Notes: generated by a model from the letters alone, not told the origin. Shown: positions 6,941 through 15,002, counted from the first letter of the stretch. The stretch is 18,907 nucleotides of DNA from Cytophagales bacterium (GCA_027317105.1 DAHVFH010000120.1:1-18907); one strand, 5' to 3'. A program made the numbers and translations.

Positions 6941-8824
6941 ATGAAACTTACGCTTACATTTTCTCTTCTGCTAGTTACCTTAATTGGTTTCTCGCAAAAT
7001 TTTAATGAAAAGGAACTTCTAACAGACATCAAAGAGGTTACCGTTTTTTTAGAAGGAGCACAAATATTTGAGGTGGGAACTACTATCGTTCCTAACGGAA
7101 ACACAGTTTTCAAGATTAAAAACTTGTCCCCGTTTATTGACGAGAAGAGTATTCAGGTTAAAACAAATGGTGACTTTGTTCTGCTATCTGTTAATCAAAA
7201 ATTGAACTATCTGAACGAAATTAGGAAAAGTAACAGGGTAGATAGCTTGACTAATTTGCTGGAATCGTCATTGTCAGTAACCTCAAAAGAGGAGGCAAGG
7301 CTTGACGTACTAAAGGAGAAGCAGAGTATTTTAAATGAAAATAAAAAAGTAGGCTCTCAGAATTCAGGGGTTACAATAATTCAACTAAAGCAAACAATTG
7401 ATTTCTATGAAACAGAAATTACGAAGTACAAAGAAGAAGAAATAAAGGTGAAAAAAAGTATCGGTCAAGCTAAGAAAGACCAAGCGGCTTTAATGAAACA
7501 ATTAAAAGCTGAAAATGATCGAAAAACGCTGCCCACGAGCGAAATAGAGATTCGAGTTCATTGCCTAAAGCAGACTAAATCTGAATTTCATTTAACTTAT
7601 ATAGTTTCAAATGCAGGGTGGTATCCTAAATATGATGTTAGAGTTCACGATGTTAAAAGTCCGCTGGAGCTGACTTATAAGGCGGAAGTATTTCAAAACA
7701 CAGGCATTGACTGGAAAAACGTCAAGCTTCGCTTTTCAAATGGAAATCCTAACCAAAGTGGGGTTATGCCCGAATTGAAAACCTGGAATTTAAATTTCGC
7801 CAGGAATACAGTCATCGAAGATATTTTCGGTGTTAATAGAAGTCCTGTTCACAATGTGAAGGGCAAAGTAGTTGGGGAAGACGGGCAGCCACTACCCGGA
7901 GTAAATGTACTCGTTAAAGGTACTACGATAGGAACGGTAACGGACACAGACGGAAGTTACGGTCTAACATTGCCGAACGGGGCAGCACAATTGGTATTTT
8001 CATTCATAGGATTGATGACCGAGGAAATCGAGATTGACAAACCTGAAATAAATGTTAGGCTAAAGTCGGATGTAACTCAGCTACAAGAAGTAGTCGTTAC
8101 AGGATACGGATCCTCTGGTGATGCCTCGGACGCATTATCAGGGAGAGTATCCGGTGTTCAAGTTAGCCGATCAAAAAGAAAAAACGAAACCCTTATTACA
8201 ACTATTATTGAAAATCAAACAACCGTAGAAATTGAGGTTGAAACTCCATATTCAATCAAGTCCAATGGCGAAAAGCTACGTGTTGACTTAAAGAAATATG
8301 AAATTGAAGGGATTTACGAGTATTATGCTATTCCTAAGCTAGACAAAGATGCTTTCCTAATTGCAAGAATTATCAATTGGGATCAATACAACTTATTGGA
8401 AGGAGAGGCCAATCTGTATTTCGAGGACGCATTTGTCGGTAGCTCTATCCTTGATGCCAAATCATCTCAGGACACATTGAATATCTCATTAGGTCGTGAT
8501 CGAAACATTGTCATTGCCCGTGAGAAAAATCAGGAATTCTCAAAACGGAAAACGCTTGGGGGAAACGTAGTTGAAACGAGGGGATTCAAAATAAGTATTA
8601 GAAACAAAAAGTCTCTCCCTATTAAACTTTCCCTGTTCGACCAAATACCAGTCCCCGTAATTAGCGATATTTCCGTTACTCCTTTGGAACTCAGCAAGGG
8701 GCAGATTAAGGATAAGACGGGAAAGATTGTTTGGGAATTAAACTTAGATCCTCAACAACAAAAAGAAATTAATTTTCAGTACGAAGTTAAGTATCCTAAA
8801 AAAGAGAAAGTTATATTGGAATAG
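6941..8824 (+). CDS. DUF4139/MuiA-family exported protein with a carboxypeptidase-regulatory and TonB-plug-like insert
   Basis: A 627-residue protein when started at ATG 6941, which gives a clean signal peptide (MKLTLTFSLLLVTLIGFSQN). Earlier in-frame starts at 6830 and 6917 are possible but place a polar stretch before it. Residues about 25-90 form the DUF4140 domain (EVTVFLEGAQIF). Residues 95-195 are a charged coiled coil. The DUF4139 domain starts near 204 (SNAGWYPKYDVRV) and is interrupted at about 305-415 by a CarboxypepD_reg-like beta-sandwich (VKGKVVGEDGQPLPGVNVLV) followed by a plug-like EVVVTGYGSS and SGRVSGVQV. DUF4139 resumes with TTVEIEVETPYSI and ends with WELNLDPQQQKEINFQYEV. 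No TonB barrel follows. MuiA-like proteins are envelope proteins of unclear function; the family name comes from a mucoidy phenotype. It is flanked by antitoxin genes. Confidence 0.87.
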   Translation: MKLTLTFSLLLVTLIGFSQNFNEKELLTDIKEVTVFLEGAQIFEVGTTIVPNGNTVFKIKNLSPFIDEKSIQVKTNGDFVLLSVNQKLNYLNEIRKSNRVDSLTNLLESSLSVTSKEEARLDVLKEKQSILNENKKVGSQNSGVTIIQLKQTIDFYETEITKYKEEEIKVKKSIGQAKKDQAALMKQLKAENDRKTLPTSEIEIRVHCLKQTKSEFHLTYIVSNAGWYPKYDVRVHDVKSPLELTYKAEVFQNTGIDWKNVKLRFSNGNPNQSGVMPELKTWNLNFARNTVIEDIFGVNRSPVHNVKGKVVGEDGQPLPGVNVLVKGTTIGTVTDTDGSYGLTLPNGAAQLVFSFIGLMTEEIEIDKPEINVRLKSDVTQLQEVVVTGYGSSGDASDALSGRVSGVQVSRSKRKNETLITTIIENQTTVEIEVETPYSIKSNGEKLRVDLKKYEIEGIYEYYAIPKLDKDAFLIARIINWDQYNLLEGEANLYFEDAFVGSSILDAKSSQDTLNISLGRDRNIVIAREKNQEFSKRKTLGGNVVETRGFKISIRNKKSLPIKLSLFDQIPVPVISDISVTPLELSKGQIKDKTGKIVWELNLDPQQQKEINFQYEVKYPKKEKVILE

Positions 8825-8899
8825 TCTCACTTATCAGAAATGGTGCTTGGCTCAAAGAGGACTTTACGATCGGATTGATGCTATTAAAATCTAAAGACT

Positions 8900-9256
8900 A
8901 TGAATTTAAAACCAATAAAGACTAAAAAAGATTATAAAAATGCGTTAAGTAGGCTGGAGGCAATCTTTGATTCAAAAAGAGGAACAGTTGAGGGGGACGA
9001 GCTAGAGATATTGGGTATTTTGATTGACCAATATGAAAATGAGCATTTTCCAATTGACTTACCAGATCCCATTGAGGCTATTAAATTCAGGATGGAACAA
9101 TTGGGTTATTCTCAGACTGATTTAGCGAAAGTGGTTGGACTTAAAAGCAGGGCGAGCGAAATTTTGAATAAAAAGAGAAAATTGTCGCTTGACATGATTA
9201 GGCAATTACATGACAAGCTGAATATCCCAACAGATGTCTTAATCCAAGCCTACTGA
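8900..9256 (+). CDS. HigA-like antitoxin / XRE-family regulator, no adjacent toxin
   Basis: A 118-residue protein with the two-part layout of HigA-type antitoxins (COG5499). The N-terminal half, with KTKKDYKNALSRLEAIFD and GTVEGDELEILGILIDQYE, is the toxin-facing helical part. Residues 61-112 are an XRE helix-turn-helix (YSQTDLAKVVGLKSRASEIL, then NKKRKLSLDMI). In complete systems a RelE-like HigB of about 100 residues lies directly upstream, but the 75 bases between the DUF4139 gene and this start are too short and contain no readable remnant. It may act on a toxin elsewhere or as a solitary repressor. It converges on the desaturase gene 41 bases away. Confidence 0.85.
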   Translation: MNLKPIKTKKDYKNALSRLEAIFDSKRGTVEGDELEILGILIDQYENEHFPIDLPDPIEAIKFRMEQLGYSQTDLAKVVGLKSRASEILNKKRKLSLDMIRQLHDKLNIPTDVLIQAY

Positions 9257-9297
9257 ACAGCACGAAACGTCAATCAAATTGTAGTGATTTCAAACCA

Positions 9298-10308
9298 CTA
9301 TGCTAATTCCTTTTCTTTCACCATCTCCAAGTCCGGCTTACTCTCATCTGTTAGTTTCACTTTGCCGCGTTCGTTGCGCACGGTGCGGGAATACAGAGAA
9401 ATCTTTTTATCGAAGAGAAACCGAAAAAACAATTTCGTCCAGGATTGGTGCGAAAACAGCGAATCGTAAAAAGTGGGCGCGCTCTTCTTTAATTCCGGCA
9501 ATCGGTTCCAGGGAATGGAAGGGAAGTCGTGATGCTCATTGTGAAAGCCCACATTGAATGCCAACGTGTTTAATCCTCCATAATAACTATAGGTCTCCTG
9601 GTTTTCATCTAATGTCAGGTAATGTTCCTGTATCCAACGGGCGCCCAACGGGTGAAGACCCACCGAAAAAAAGAAGCTTGCCAACATAAATGCAAAAGCC
9701 TGCGGCCCAATAAAAACCCAGATGGCCACATCAAAAGAGAGTTGGATAGTCCAGTTGGTGATAATCCAACCGTCTACGGGTTTTATTTCTTTTAAACGGA
9801 ATGTACGGATCACCTGAAAAACAGGAAACAGCAGAAGCCAAAGGGCCTTGCCCAAGGTGGTATTGTTGATCCATTTGGCTTCCCAAAAATCGGGAAGGTC
9901 TGCGTCCAGTTCATGAACACCCTGAAAAGAATGATGTTTAATATGATAGCGTTCAAACGAGATTGCCGAAGGGAAAACGATGGGCAAGTTGGATAAAATG
10001 GCCGCCAATCGGTTCAATGCTTTAATCTTGAATAACAAATGATGTGAACATTCGTGAATCATCACAAATAGGGCATGATTAAAAAACGCGCCAATGCCAT
10101 ACGCCACCAGCAACACCACCCACCAGGCAGAATCCCTGAGGAAATAAGAAATCCCAATCATGCCACCCACTAAGCCAAGGATGGCAAAAATCGTCAGTGG
10201 GTTTTTGCCCATCAGCCGTTTTACATCGGGGTATTGTTTAAGGATTTGAAGGGTACGGATACGATGCGGTTCGGGCGCGGATGAAAAATGAAAGGATTGT
10301 GTCGACAT
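9298..10308 (-). CDS. Fatty-acid desaturase resembling sphingolipid delta-4 desaturase (DES1/DEGS type)
   Basis: A 336-residue membrane protein with the three histidine boxes of membrane di-iron desaturases: HECSHH (85-90), HIKHH (122-126) and HNEHH (256-260). Similarity to eukaryotic dihydroceramide delta-4 desaturases goes beyond the boxes. The N-terminus PHRIRTLQILKQYPDVKRLM matches their lipid-desaturase N-terminal domain. SVGLHPLGARWIQEHY, ETYSYYGGLNTLAFNVGFHN and the C-terminal KKISLYSR also correspond to family blocks. Hydrophobic segments lie near 38-57, 62-82, 155-168, 185-200 and 203-218. Bacteroidota make dihydroceramide lipids, so a sphingolipid substrate is plausible; an ordinary acyl-lipid substrate is the alternative. 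Transcribed alone, with a TATCTTTA box about 7 bases before the start codon. Confidence 0.88.
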   Translation of the reverse strand: MSTQSFHFSSAPEPHRIRTLQILKQYPDVKRLMGKNPLTIFAILGLVGGMIGISYFLRDSAWWVVLLVAYGIGAFFNHALFVMIHECSHHLLFKIKALNRLAAILSNLPIVFPSAISFERYHIKHHSFQGVHELDADLPDFWEAKWINNTTLGKALWLLLFPVFQVIRTFRLKEIKPVDGWIITNWTIQLSFDVAIWVFIGPQAFAFMLASFFFSVGLHPLGARWIQEHYLTLDENQETYSYYGGLNTLAFNVGFHNEHHDFPSIPWNRLPELKKSAPTFYDSLFSHQSWTKLFFRFLFDKKISLYSRTVRNERGKVKLTDESKPDLEMVKEKELA

Positions 10309-10315
10309 AGGAATG

Positions 10316-10323
10316 TAAAGATA
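10316..10323 (-). promoter_or_regulatory. Near-consensus -7 box for the desaturase gene
   Basis: On the minus strand 10323-10316 reads TATCTTTA, seven of eight bases of TAnnTTTG counting the free positions, and ends seven bases before the desaturase ATG (10308). No -33 partner is clear. Confidence 0.3.
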
Positions 10324-10398
10324 GCCCCAACTCCGCTAAAAAGGAAAAGCATCAACCGCTATGAAAGAATTACTTTAAAACGAATTTCTACATCAAGT

Positions 10399-11313
10399 TC
10401 ATCCCTTCAGCGTTTCAGCTATCCCTGTTTTATAGGAAGTGGCCTCCGCGTTAAACGCTTTTTCAATTTTGGTGCTGTCGAAGATATAATCGTTTTCAAA
10501 TTGATACATCATTTCTACAAACTCGCGCAACACCGGGATAAATAGTCCAAGCACTTTCACCCCAAATTTTGGCAATACTTGTATTTTGTAGGGTTGTCCG
10601 GCCAGCGCACAAGCGATCCTAATATATTCTTCGCCAGTAATTTTCTCTTTGCCGGTGAGCGCATGCCAGGTTTGATTAAATGCTGCAGCAGAATTGCCAA
10701 GGAGTGCCAAACTTTTTCCGGCATCGGGGGTATAGGTGAACGTGTGGATGGCCTTCGGATTTCCAATCCACTGTGCTGTTTTTTTTGCCTTCATCTTTTC
10801 GGTTACCATGGAGTGCGTTAAACTGAGCAAAACATTCGGCCCGTAGAAGTCGGCACCACGTACAATCATTCCTTCAAGATTAGCGGCTTTGATTTCTTCC
10901 AAAAGCATGGTGGCAATTTTTGCCCTTACTTCTCCTTTCTTGCTGGTCGGATTGAATGGTGTATTTTCAGTCATGGTGCCTTTCACCAAACCATACGCGT
11001 AAACGTTATCAAAAAAGACCAACTTGGTGTTGTGCTTTTTGCAAGCATCAATCACATTTCGCATTAAGACAGGCCAGTCGCGTTGCCAAACTTTAATATC
11101 ATACTTCAAGCCTGCCAATAAATACACCACTTCACTCCCTGCTACGGCTTTCTCTGTTTGTTCATAATTCAACAAATCTGCCGAGACCAATTCATCAGAA
11201 GCATTAACTTTTTTCGGGTTTCTGCTCACCTGCCTGATCGGCTTGTTATATTCAGGCAGAATTTTTGAAAGTTGAGTGGCGATCGCTCCGTTAGCACCTA
11301 GTATCGTGTTCAT
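10399..11313 (-). CDS. Atypical SDR / NAD-dependent epimerase-like protein
   Basis: A 304-residue Rossmann-fold protein of the extended/atypical short-chain dehydrogenase class. The nucleotide-binding loop is ILGANGAIATQL at residues 4-15, followed by SADLLNYEQTEKAV and EVVYLLAGLKYD. The segment VFFDNVYAYG (99-108) corresponds to the active-site strand. Where extended SDRs normally carry the catalytic YxxxK, the sequence reads NPTSKKGEVRAKIATMLLEE, with the lysine but no tyrosine at the expected place; a literal YGLVK at 107-111 comes too early. The protein may therefore bind NAD(P) without standard epimerase chemistry. C-terminal residues DYIFDSTKIEKAFN are typical of the family. It is monocistronic; substrate unknown. 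Confidence 0.82.
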   Translation of the reverse strand: MNTILGANGAIATQLSKILPEYNKPIRQVSRNPKKVNASDELVSADLLNYEQTEKAVAGSEVVYLLAGLKYDIKVWQRDWPVLMRNVIDACKKHNTKLVFFDNVYAYGLVKGTMTENTPFNPTSKKGEVRAKIATMLLEEIKAANLEGMIVRGADFYGPNVLLSLTHSMVTEKMKAKKTAQWIGNPKAIHTFTYTPDAGKSLALLGNSAAAFNQTWHALTGKEKITGEEYIRIACALAGQPYKIQVLPKFGVKVLGLFIPVLREFVEMMYQFENDYIFDSTKIEKAFNAEATSYKTGIAETLKG

Positions 11314-11423
11314 GGTAGTTGGTTTTATTAAACAGACGTAAATAAGGGAATATTAGTTTTTAGTAATTGACACCTTCTAGCTCCGCAATTTATTCCTTCA
11401 TTCTACGACCTCCAGGTCTGCTC

Positions 11424-11609
11424 CTACACTTTTGTTTTGATTTTATCAATCTTGCCCGCTTCATTGGTCATGAATTGTAACTTGTAAACCCTGAGACCAC
11501 AATTGAGCGTGTAATCGGGATGCTCGGCTGACCAAAATTGATCGTAATGAAAATGCTCTAACGCCTCATCCTGGAAATTATCGTTAATAATAACAATTTT
11601 CAAATTCAC
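11424..11609 (-). CDS. Possible small hypothetical protein
   Basis: A 61-residue frame with ATG start lying alone in the 380-base gap between the SDR gene and the DUF1800 gene. The composition looks protein-like (MNLKIVIINDNFQDEALEHF and, later, YTLNCGLRVYKLQFM) and there is no competing frame, but I recognise no family and see no convincing ribosome binding site or promoter. It could be a genuine small cytosolic protein, a fragment of a lost gene or chance. The rest of this gap (11314-11423 and 11610-11693) shows nothing I can name. Confidence 0.4.
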   Translation of the reverse strand: MNLKIVIINDNFQDEALEHFHYDQFWSAEHPDYTLNCGLRVYKLQFMTNEAGKIDKIKTKV

Positions 11610-11693
11610 AAAGAAAGATAAAAAAAGGATACTAAGGGAAACGAATTCTTAGCTTTTGATGGGTTCAGAAAGATTTTTGGATAAAAAAATTTA

Positions 11694-13592
11694 CTACCTC
11701 CTTTGAAACTCCGGTGACCCAATAATAATGCCTACCACCTGAGCGAGCAGAGAATTGTCGCCAAAAGACTTTTTAATGTGTTCTTTTTTTTCTGGCCCTC
11801 CAGCGGTGTAGTTTTCGTTCATCATCAGGTCATCGTTATTCGATACGACTGGCTCTTTTCTGGTAGCTTCCTCAATATTTTTTTGGATAGTTGGGTGATT
11901 GATGAGGGGAGTGAGTCGTTGGATGGTAGGGTCAATGTTGCGCTCAGGCAGCATTAGTTGGGCATAAATCGATAAAGCGACCTTTGCACTTTCAGGTTCG
12001 TGATGATTGTTGAGGGCAAGCAGATCGAATGCTATGCCTGGAATTTTCTTGGAGGCGATCGCAAGGCCAAAGTTCATTCTGTTCAGTAATGAACCTGTAT
12101 TGATCCAATATTGCCCTCGATCGGGAAAGCCAGTGGGCGCCTGGTAAAAATACAACTTCAGTCCCATGCGGGTGACCCATTCATTTAGTTGATAAGGCAT
12201 TTTCACGTCCGCATTCAAGGCGCGCACACTACTGATGGCATATTCAAATGGTGATTTTGTTTTGGCGCGCATTGCTTCTGCACTCCAGAATTCGGAGGAG
12301 GAAACTATTGCGGTAAGCACTTCAGAAATCCTTCCATTTTTATTATTGAATACCTCAACCATCTTATCGATCAGTGTTTGAGGAGGATTATCACTCACAA
12401 AACGGACCGCCAATTTTTTGCAGATGAATTTTGCGGTAGACGGATGACGGGCTAGCAGCGTCAAGAGTTGAACGCCATCTTGATAACCACCTGATTTGAA
12501 TTTTTTGCCCAACACCGTTTTTTCGTTGGGATCGTGCCGATTAATGGCAAAAAGAAAATCACCATCGTGTACAAACCCTTTGCTTTTCAAATTTTCTTCA
12601 CCGATTTTATCCAATACTTTTCTAATGTTGGCAGAAGCACCATATTCTTTCATTGGGTAAATAGTCCATCCGGTTAGCACACGCGCTGCCTCAGTCACGT
12701 CCTTTTGGGTGTAGCCACCATCCACGCCAAGGGTGTGCAGTTCCATCAGCTCGCGGGCATAGTTTTCATTGAGTCCTTGCGACTTTTTTCTCCTTTCCAA
12801 TTTTTTTTCTTGATCGGCAGTAAGGTTTGCCTTTAACTGCCTTCTATTGTTTTTACGATTCCCAAAATTGTCATTGATGCCCATGCTCGAAAAGTTATCC
12901 AAATACACCAGCATGGCAGGCGACTTGGCGGTAGCGATCAGTAAATCTTGAAACTTTCCAGCAACATTCGGACGAATTACATCACGTTCATAAGCGGGGA
13001 TAAATCGGGCACATTGATTTTTGGTGATGGAGACATTGAAATGATTGAACCAAAAATCGGTGAGCACTTCATGCAGTTGATTTTGGCCATAGGTAGCACG
13101 TACAATCTTTTGGTTGATAAATTGACGAAACAATTCCCGCTCTTCGCGCAGACCTTTTTTTTCCCGATAGGCTTTTAGTTTTTCCTTTAATTCGCCTTTA
13201 TCAAGTAGGGCAATGGAATCTTTGGAAACAAAACCGTCAGCAATAACCATTTTCCTTACCTCACCACCGTCAGGAAATTGCGCGAGCACTTCGGTATTAC
13301 TCAACGTTAAGGCATCGTAGGATTTTAGTCTATCGTTGAGGGCTTCGTCAGACCGCCTCCCTTCGAGTTGAAGTCTAAACCATTTCTCAATTCCCACTTT
13401 CAAAACTTGATCCACCTCATCCGGCCTTGCACCAAAGGTAAAGCGGCTCAACAAATGAGCGGCAGCTTGCCGATCCGTTAGACCTGCTTTCCGATAGGGG
13501 AAGCCTTTCTTCGTCACGTGGTTAAGATCAAACCCGCTAAACGCGGTGAAGACAAAAGCAAGAGACAATGCGCGAAATATCTTGAAGCTCAT
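11694..13592 (-). CDS. DUF1800 family exported protein
   Basis: A 632-residue protein with a signal peptide (MSFKIFRALSLAFVFTAFSG). DUF1800 blocks appear in order: AAHLLSRFTFGARPDEVDQV near residue 45, LTDFWFNHFNVSITK near 175, NYARELMELHTLGVDGGYTQ near 275, ARVLTGWTI, LARHPSTAKFICKKLAVRFV near 385, and SPFEYAISSVRAL near 450. Length is typical. The family has no established biochemical function; it nearly always sits beside DUF1501 genes, as here, where its start follows the DUF1501 stop by 5 bases. The pair is probably translated from one transcript and acts together in the envelope. A polar insert after residue 590 (NNDDLMMNENYTAGGPEKKE) precedes the closing QVVGIIIGSPEFQRR. Confidence 0.92.
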   Translation of the reverse strand: MSFKIFRALSLAFVFTAFSGFDLNHVTKKGFPYRKAGLTDRQAAAHLLSRFTFGARPDEVDQVLKVGIEKWFRLQLEGRRSDEALNDRLKSYDALTLSNTEVLAQFPDGGEVRKMVIADGFVSKDSIALLDKGELKEKLKAYREKKGLREERELFRQFINQKIVRATYGQNQLHEVLTDFWFNHFNVSITKNQCARFIPAYERDVIRPNVAGKFQDLLIATAKSPAMLVYLDNFSSMGINDNFGNRKNNRRQLKANLTADQEKKLERRKKSQGLNENYARELMELHTLGVDGGYTQKDVTEAARVLTGWTIYPMKEYGASANIRKVLDKIGEENLKSKGFVHDGDFLFAINRHDPNEKTVLGKKFKSGGYQDGVQLLTLLARHPSTAKFICKKLAVRFVSDNPPQTLIDKMVEVFNNKNGRISEVLTAIVSSSEFWSAEAMRAKTKSPFEYAISSVRALNADVKMPYQLNEWVTRMGLKLYFYQAPTGFPDRGQYWINTGSLLNRMNFGLAIASKKIPGIAFDLLALNNHHEPESAKVALSIYAQLMLPERNIDPTIQRLTPLINHPTIQKNIEEATRKEPVVSNNDDLMMNENYTAGGPEKKEHIKKSFGDNSLLAQVVGIIIGSPEFQRR

Positions 13593-13597
13593 GTTGG

Positions 13598-14854
13598 TTA
13601 CGTTTTCATCACTCCAATGGTCGAACCCTCCCAGTCGGGAAAAAGAATCCTATCATTTGTCAAACCAAGGTGCTTGTCGGCCACTTCGCTGAACACACTG
13701 CGGAAGTCGGTCGTCACTGGGAGGTCTCGGCCATCTTCCAGGTTTTCGATAGCGAGTAGATTTAAGGTGCCATGTACTTTTCCTCCCTGCACGTTATTGC
13801 CGACAATAAACATACAACTGGCACGGCCGTGATCAGTGCCACCCGTACCATTTTGTTTTACCGTTCTGCCAAATTCAGTCATCGTCATAAGGGTAACATC
13901 ATCTTGTAGTTGGCCAAGGTCTTTCCAAAAGGCAACCATGCTATTGCTCAAGTCCATAGCATTGCGGGCAAAAATTCCTTTGTCCGTTCCTTGGTTTACA
14001 TGCGTGTCCCAACCTCCACTTTCCGCGAAGGCGACTTCCAACCCCACATCCAGTTTTATAAGCTGACTAATTTGTTTCAGCGCATTACCCAATCCGCTGG
14101 CAGGATAGACCGCATCGTTAGCGGGTTTATAATTTTTAACATCAGCCTTTTGTAAGAGTTTAATGGCTTCAAAGCTTTCCTTGCCCGTTTCCCTCAAGAG
14201 TTGGTCGCTGGTTTGATCATATAGTTCTTCAAAGCTTTGAGCCGCAACATTGACACCTGATTTATTTCCTCTCATCTGAATCGCAAAGTCATTCAGATTA
14301 TTGATGGCAATAGAAGGGTTGTCGCCATAAAACGAGCGGGGCAAGCTGGTGGTTAAGCTAACCCCACGCAGTGGGCTGCCGTCATGGCCTAGCAAACCGA
14401 TTGCCCGGTTAAGCCAGCCGCTTTCAGTTCCCTTGCGAAAAGGCGTTCCGCTTTCCATGTAGTCCTGTGCATCAAAATGGCTTCTCGTGTTGTTGGGCGA
14501 GCCCATGCCATGCACGATGGCCAATTGCCTGTCTTGAAATAATTGTTGAAAGGAACTGAAGCCGGGATGTAATCCAAAGCGTCCGTCCAAGTCCAGAAGT
14601 GCGCCTTTGCTATCGGCATTCATAAAAAGTGTAGGGCGCGTTTCCTTTAGATATTGATCGGTAAATGGTGTTACCGCCATTAGACCATCCATTGCGCCAC
14701 GCTGAAAAATGCAGACGAGAATTTTATTTTTCTTGTAAGGATTGATGAATTTGGGCTGTGCCACAGCGCGAGTTACAAAAGCTGGAACTCCACCCACACC
14801 AATACCAAACAAGGCCAACCCACCAGCTTTTACAAATGCTCTTCGTGAAATCAT
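13598..14854 (-). CDS. DUF1501 family Tat-exported protein
   Basis: A 418-residue protein of the DUF1501 family, which belongs to the alkaline phosphatase/sulfatase-like fold. The N-terminus MISRRAFVKAGGLALFGIGV is a twin-arginine signal (Arg4-Arg5), so export occurs folded through Tat. Family blocks are ILVCIFQRGAMDGLMAV, HGMGSPNNTRSHFDAQDYME, SGGWDTHVNQGTDKG near 279, and TEFGRTVKQNGTGGTDHG near 325-342; the Asp/His residues in these resemble the metal ligands of the fold. The usual catalytic Ser/Thr is not obvious, so the activity is undefined. It is the first gene of the DUF1501-DUF1800 operon and is divergent from the M16 peptidase gene across 148 bases. Confidence 0.92.
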   Translation of the reverse strand: MISRRAFVKAGGLALFGIGVGGVPAFVTRAVAQPKFINPYKKNKILVCIFQRGAMDGLMAVTPFTDQYLKETRPTLFMNADSKGALLDLDGRFGLHPGFSSFQQLFQDRQLAIVHGMGSPNNTRSHFDAQDYMESGTPFRKGTESGWLNRAIGLLGHDGSPLRGVSLTTSLPRSFYGDNPSIAINNLNDFAIQMRGNKSGVNVAAQSFEELYDQTSDQLLRETGKESFEAIKLLQKADVKNYKPANDAVYPASGLGNALKQISQLIKLDVGLEVAFAESGGWDTHVNQGTDKGIFARNAMDLSNSMVAFWKDLGQLQDDVTLMTMTEFGRTVKQNGTGGTDHGRASCMFIVGNNVQGGKVHGTLNLLAIENLEDGRDLPVTTDFRSVFSEVADKHLGLTNDRILFPDWEGSTIGVMKT

Positions 14855-14897
14855 GATTTAGCGATTTGCTGCTTTGACTTGGCAAAAGTGATTAGGT

Positions 14898-14920
14898 TTA
14901 TCTTACAAGATAATATTATC
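14898..14920. promoter_or_regulatory. Overlapping palindromes, possible operator
   Basis: TTATCTT-AC-AAGATAA (14898-14913) is an inverted repeat with 7-base arms, and GATAATATTATC (14909-14920) is a perfect 12-base palindrome overlapping it, giving three alternating TTATC/GATAA half-sites. It lies between the divergent DUF1501 and M16 genes. It could be a regulator site for either; AT-rich chance is the alternative. Confidence 0.3.
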
Positions 14921-14986
14921 ATTATTTCAGCAGGCCCGTTGAGGGCAATAAATATTTTAGACAAGGCAAATTACCGTCCACTTTCC

Positions 14987-14994
14987 TATTTTTG
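14987..14994 (+). promoter_or_regulatory. -7 promoter box (TATTTTTG) of the M16 peptidase gene
   Basis: An exact TAnnTTTG match ends eight bases before the ATG at 15003, so the predicted transcript has a leader of only a few bases. No clear -33 TTG partner is visible at the usual distance. Confidence 0.55.
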
Positions 14995-15002
14995 AAACTA
15001 CT

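Noticed and set aside
8825..8899. Search for a HigB toxin remnant before the HigA-like gene
   Set aside because: No frame in this 75-base stretch gives RelE/HigB-like sequence; stops occur in the forward frames and the space is too short.
9282..9300. TAGTG/CACTA hairpin between the HigA-like and desaturase genes
   Set aside because: A five-base stem with a nine-base loop and no T-run is within chance for an intergenic region.
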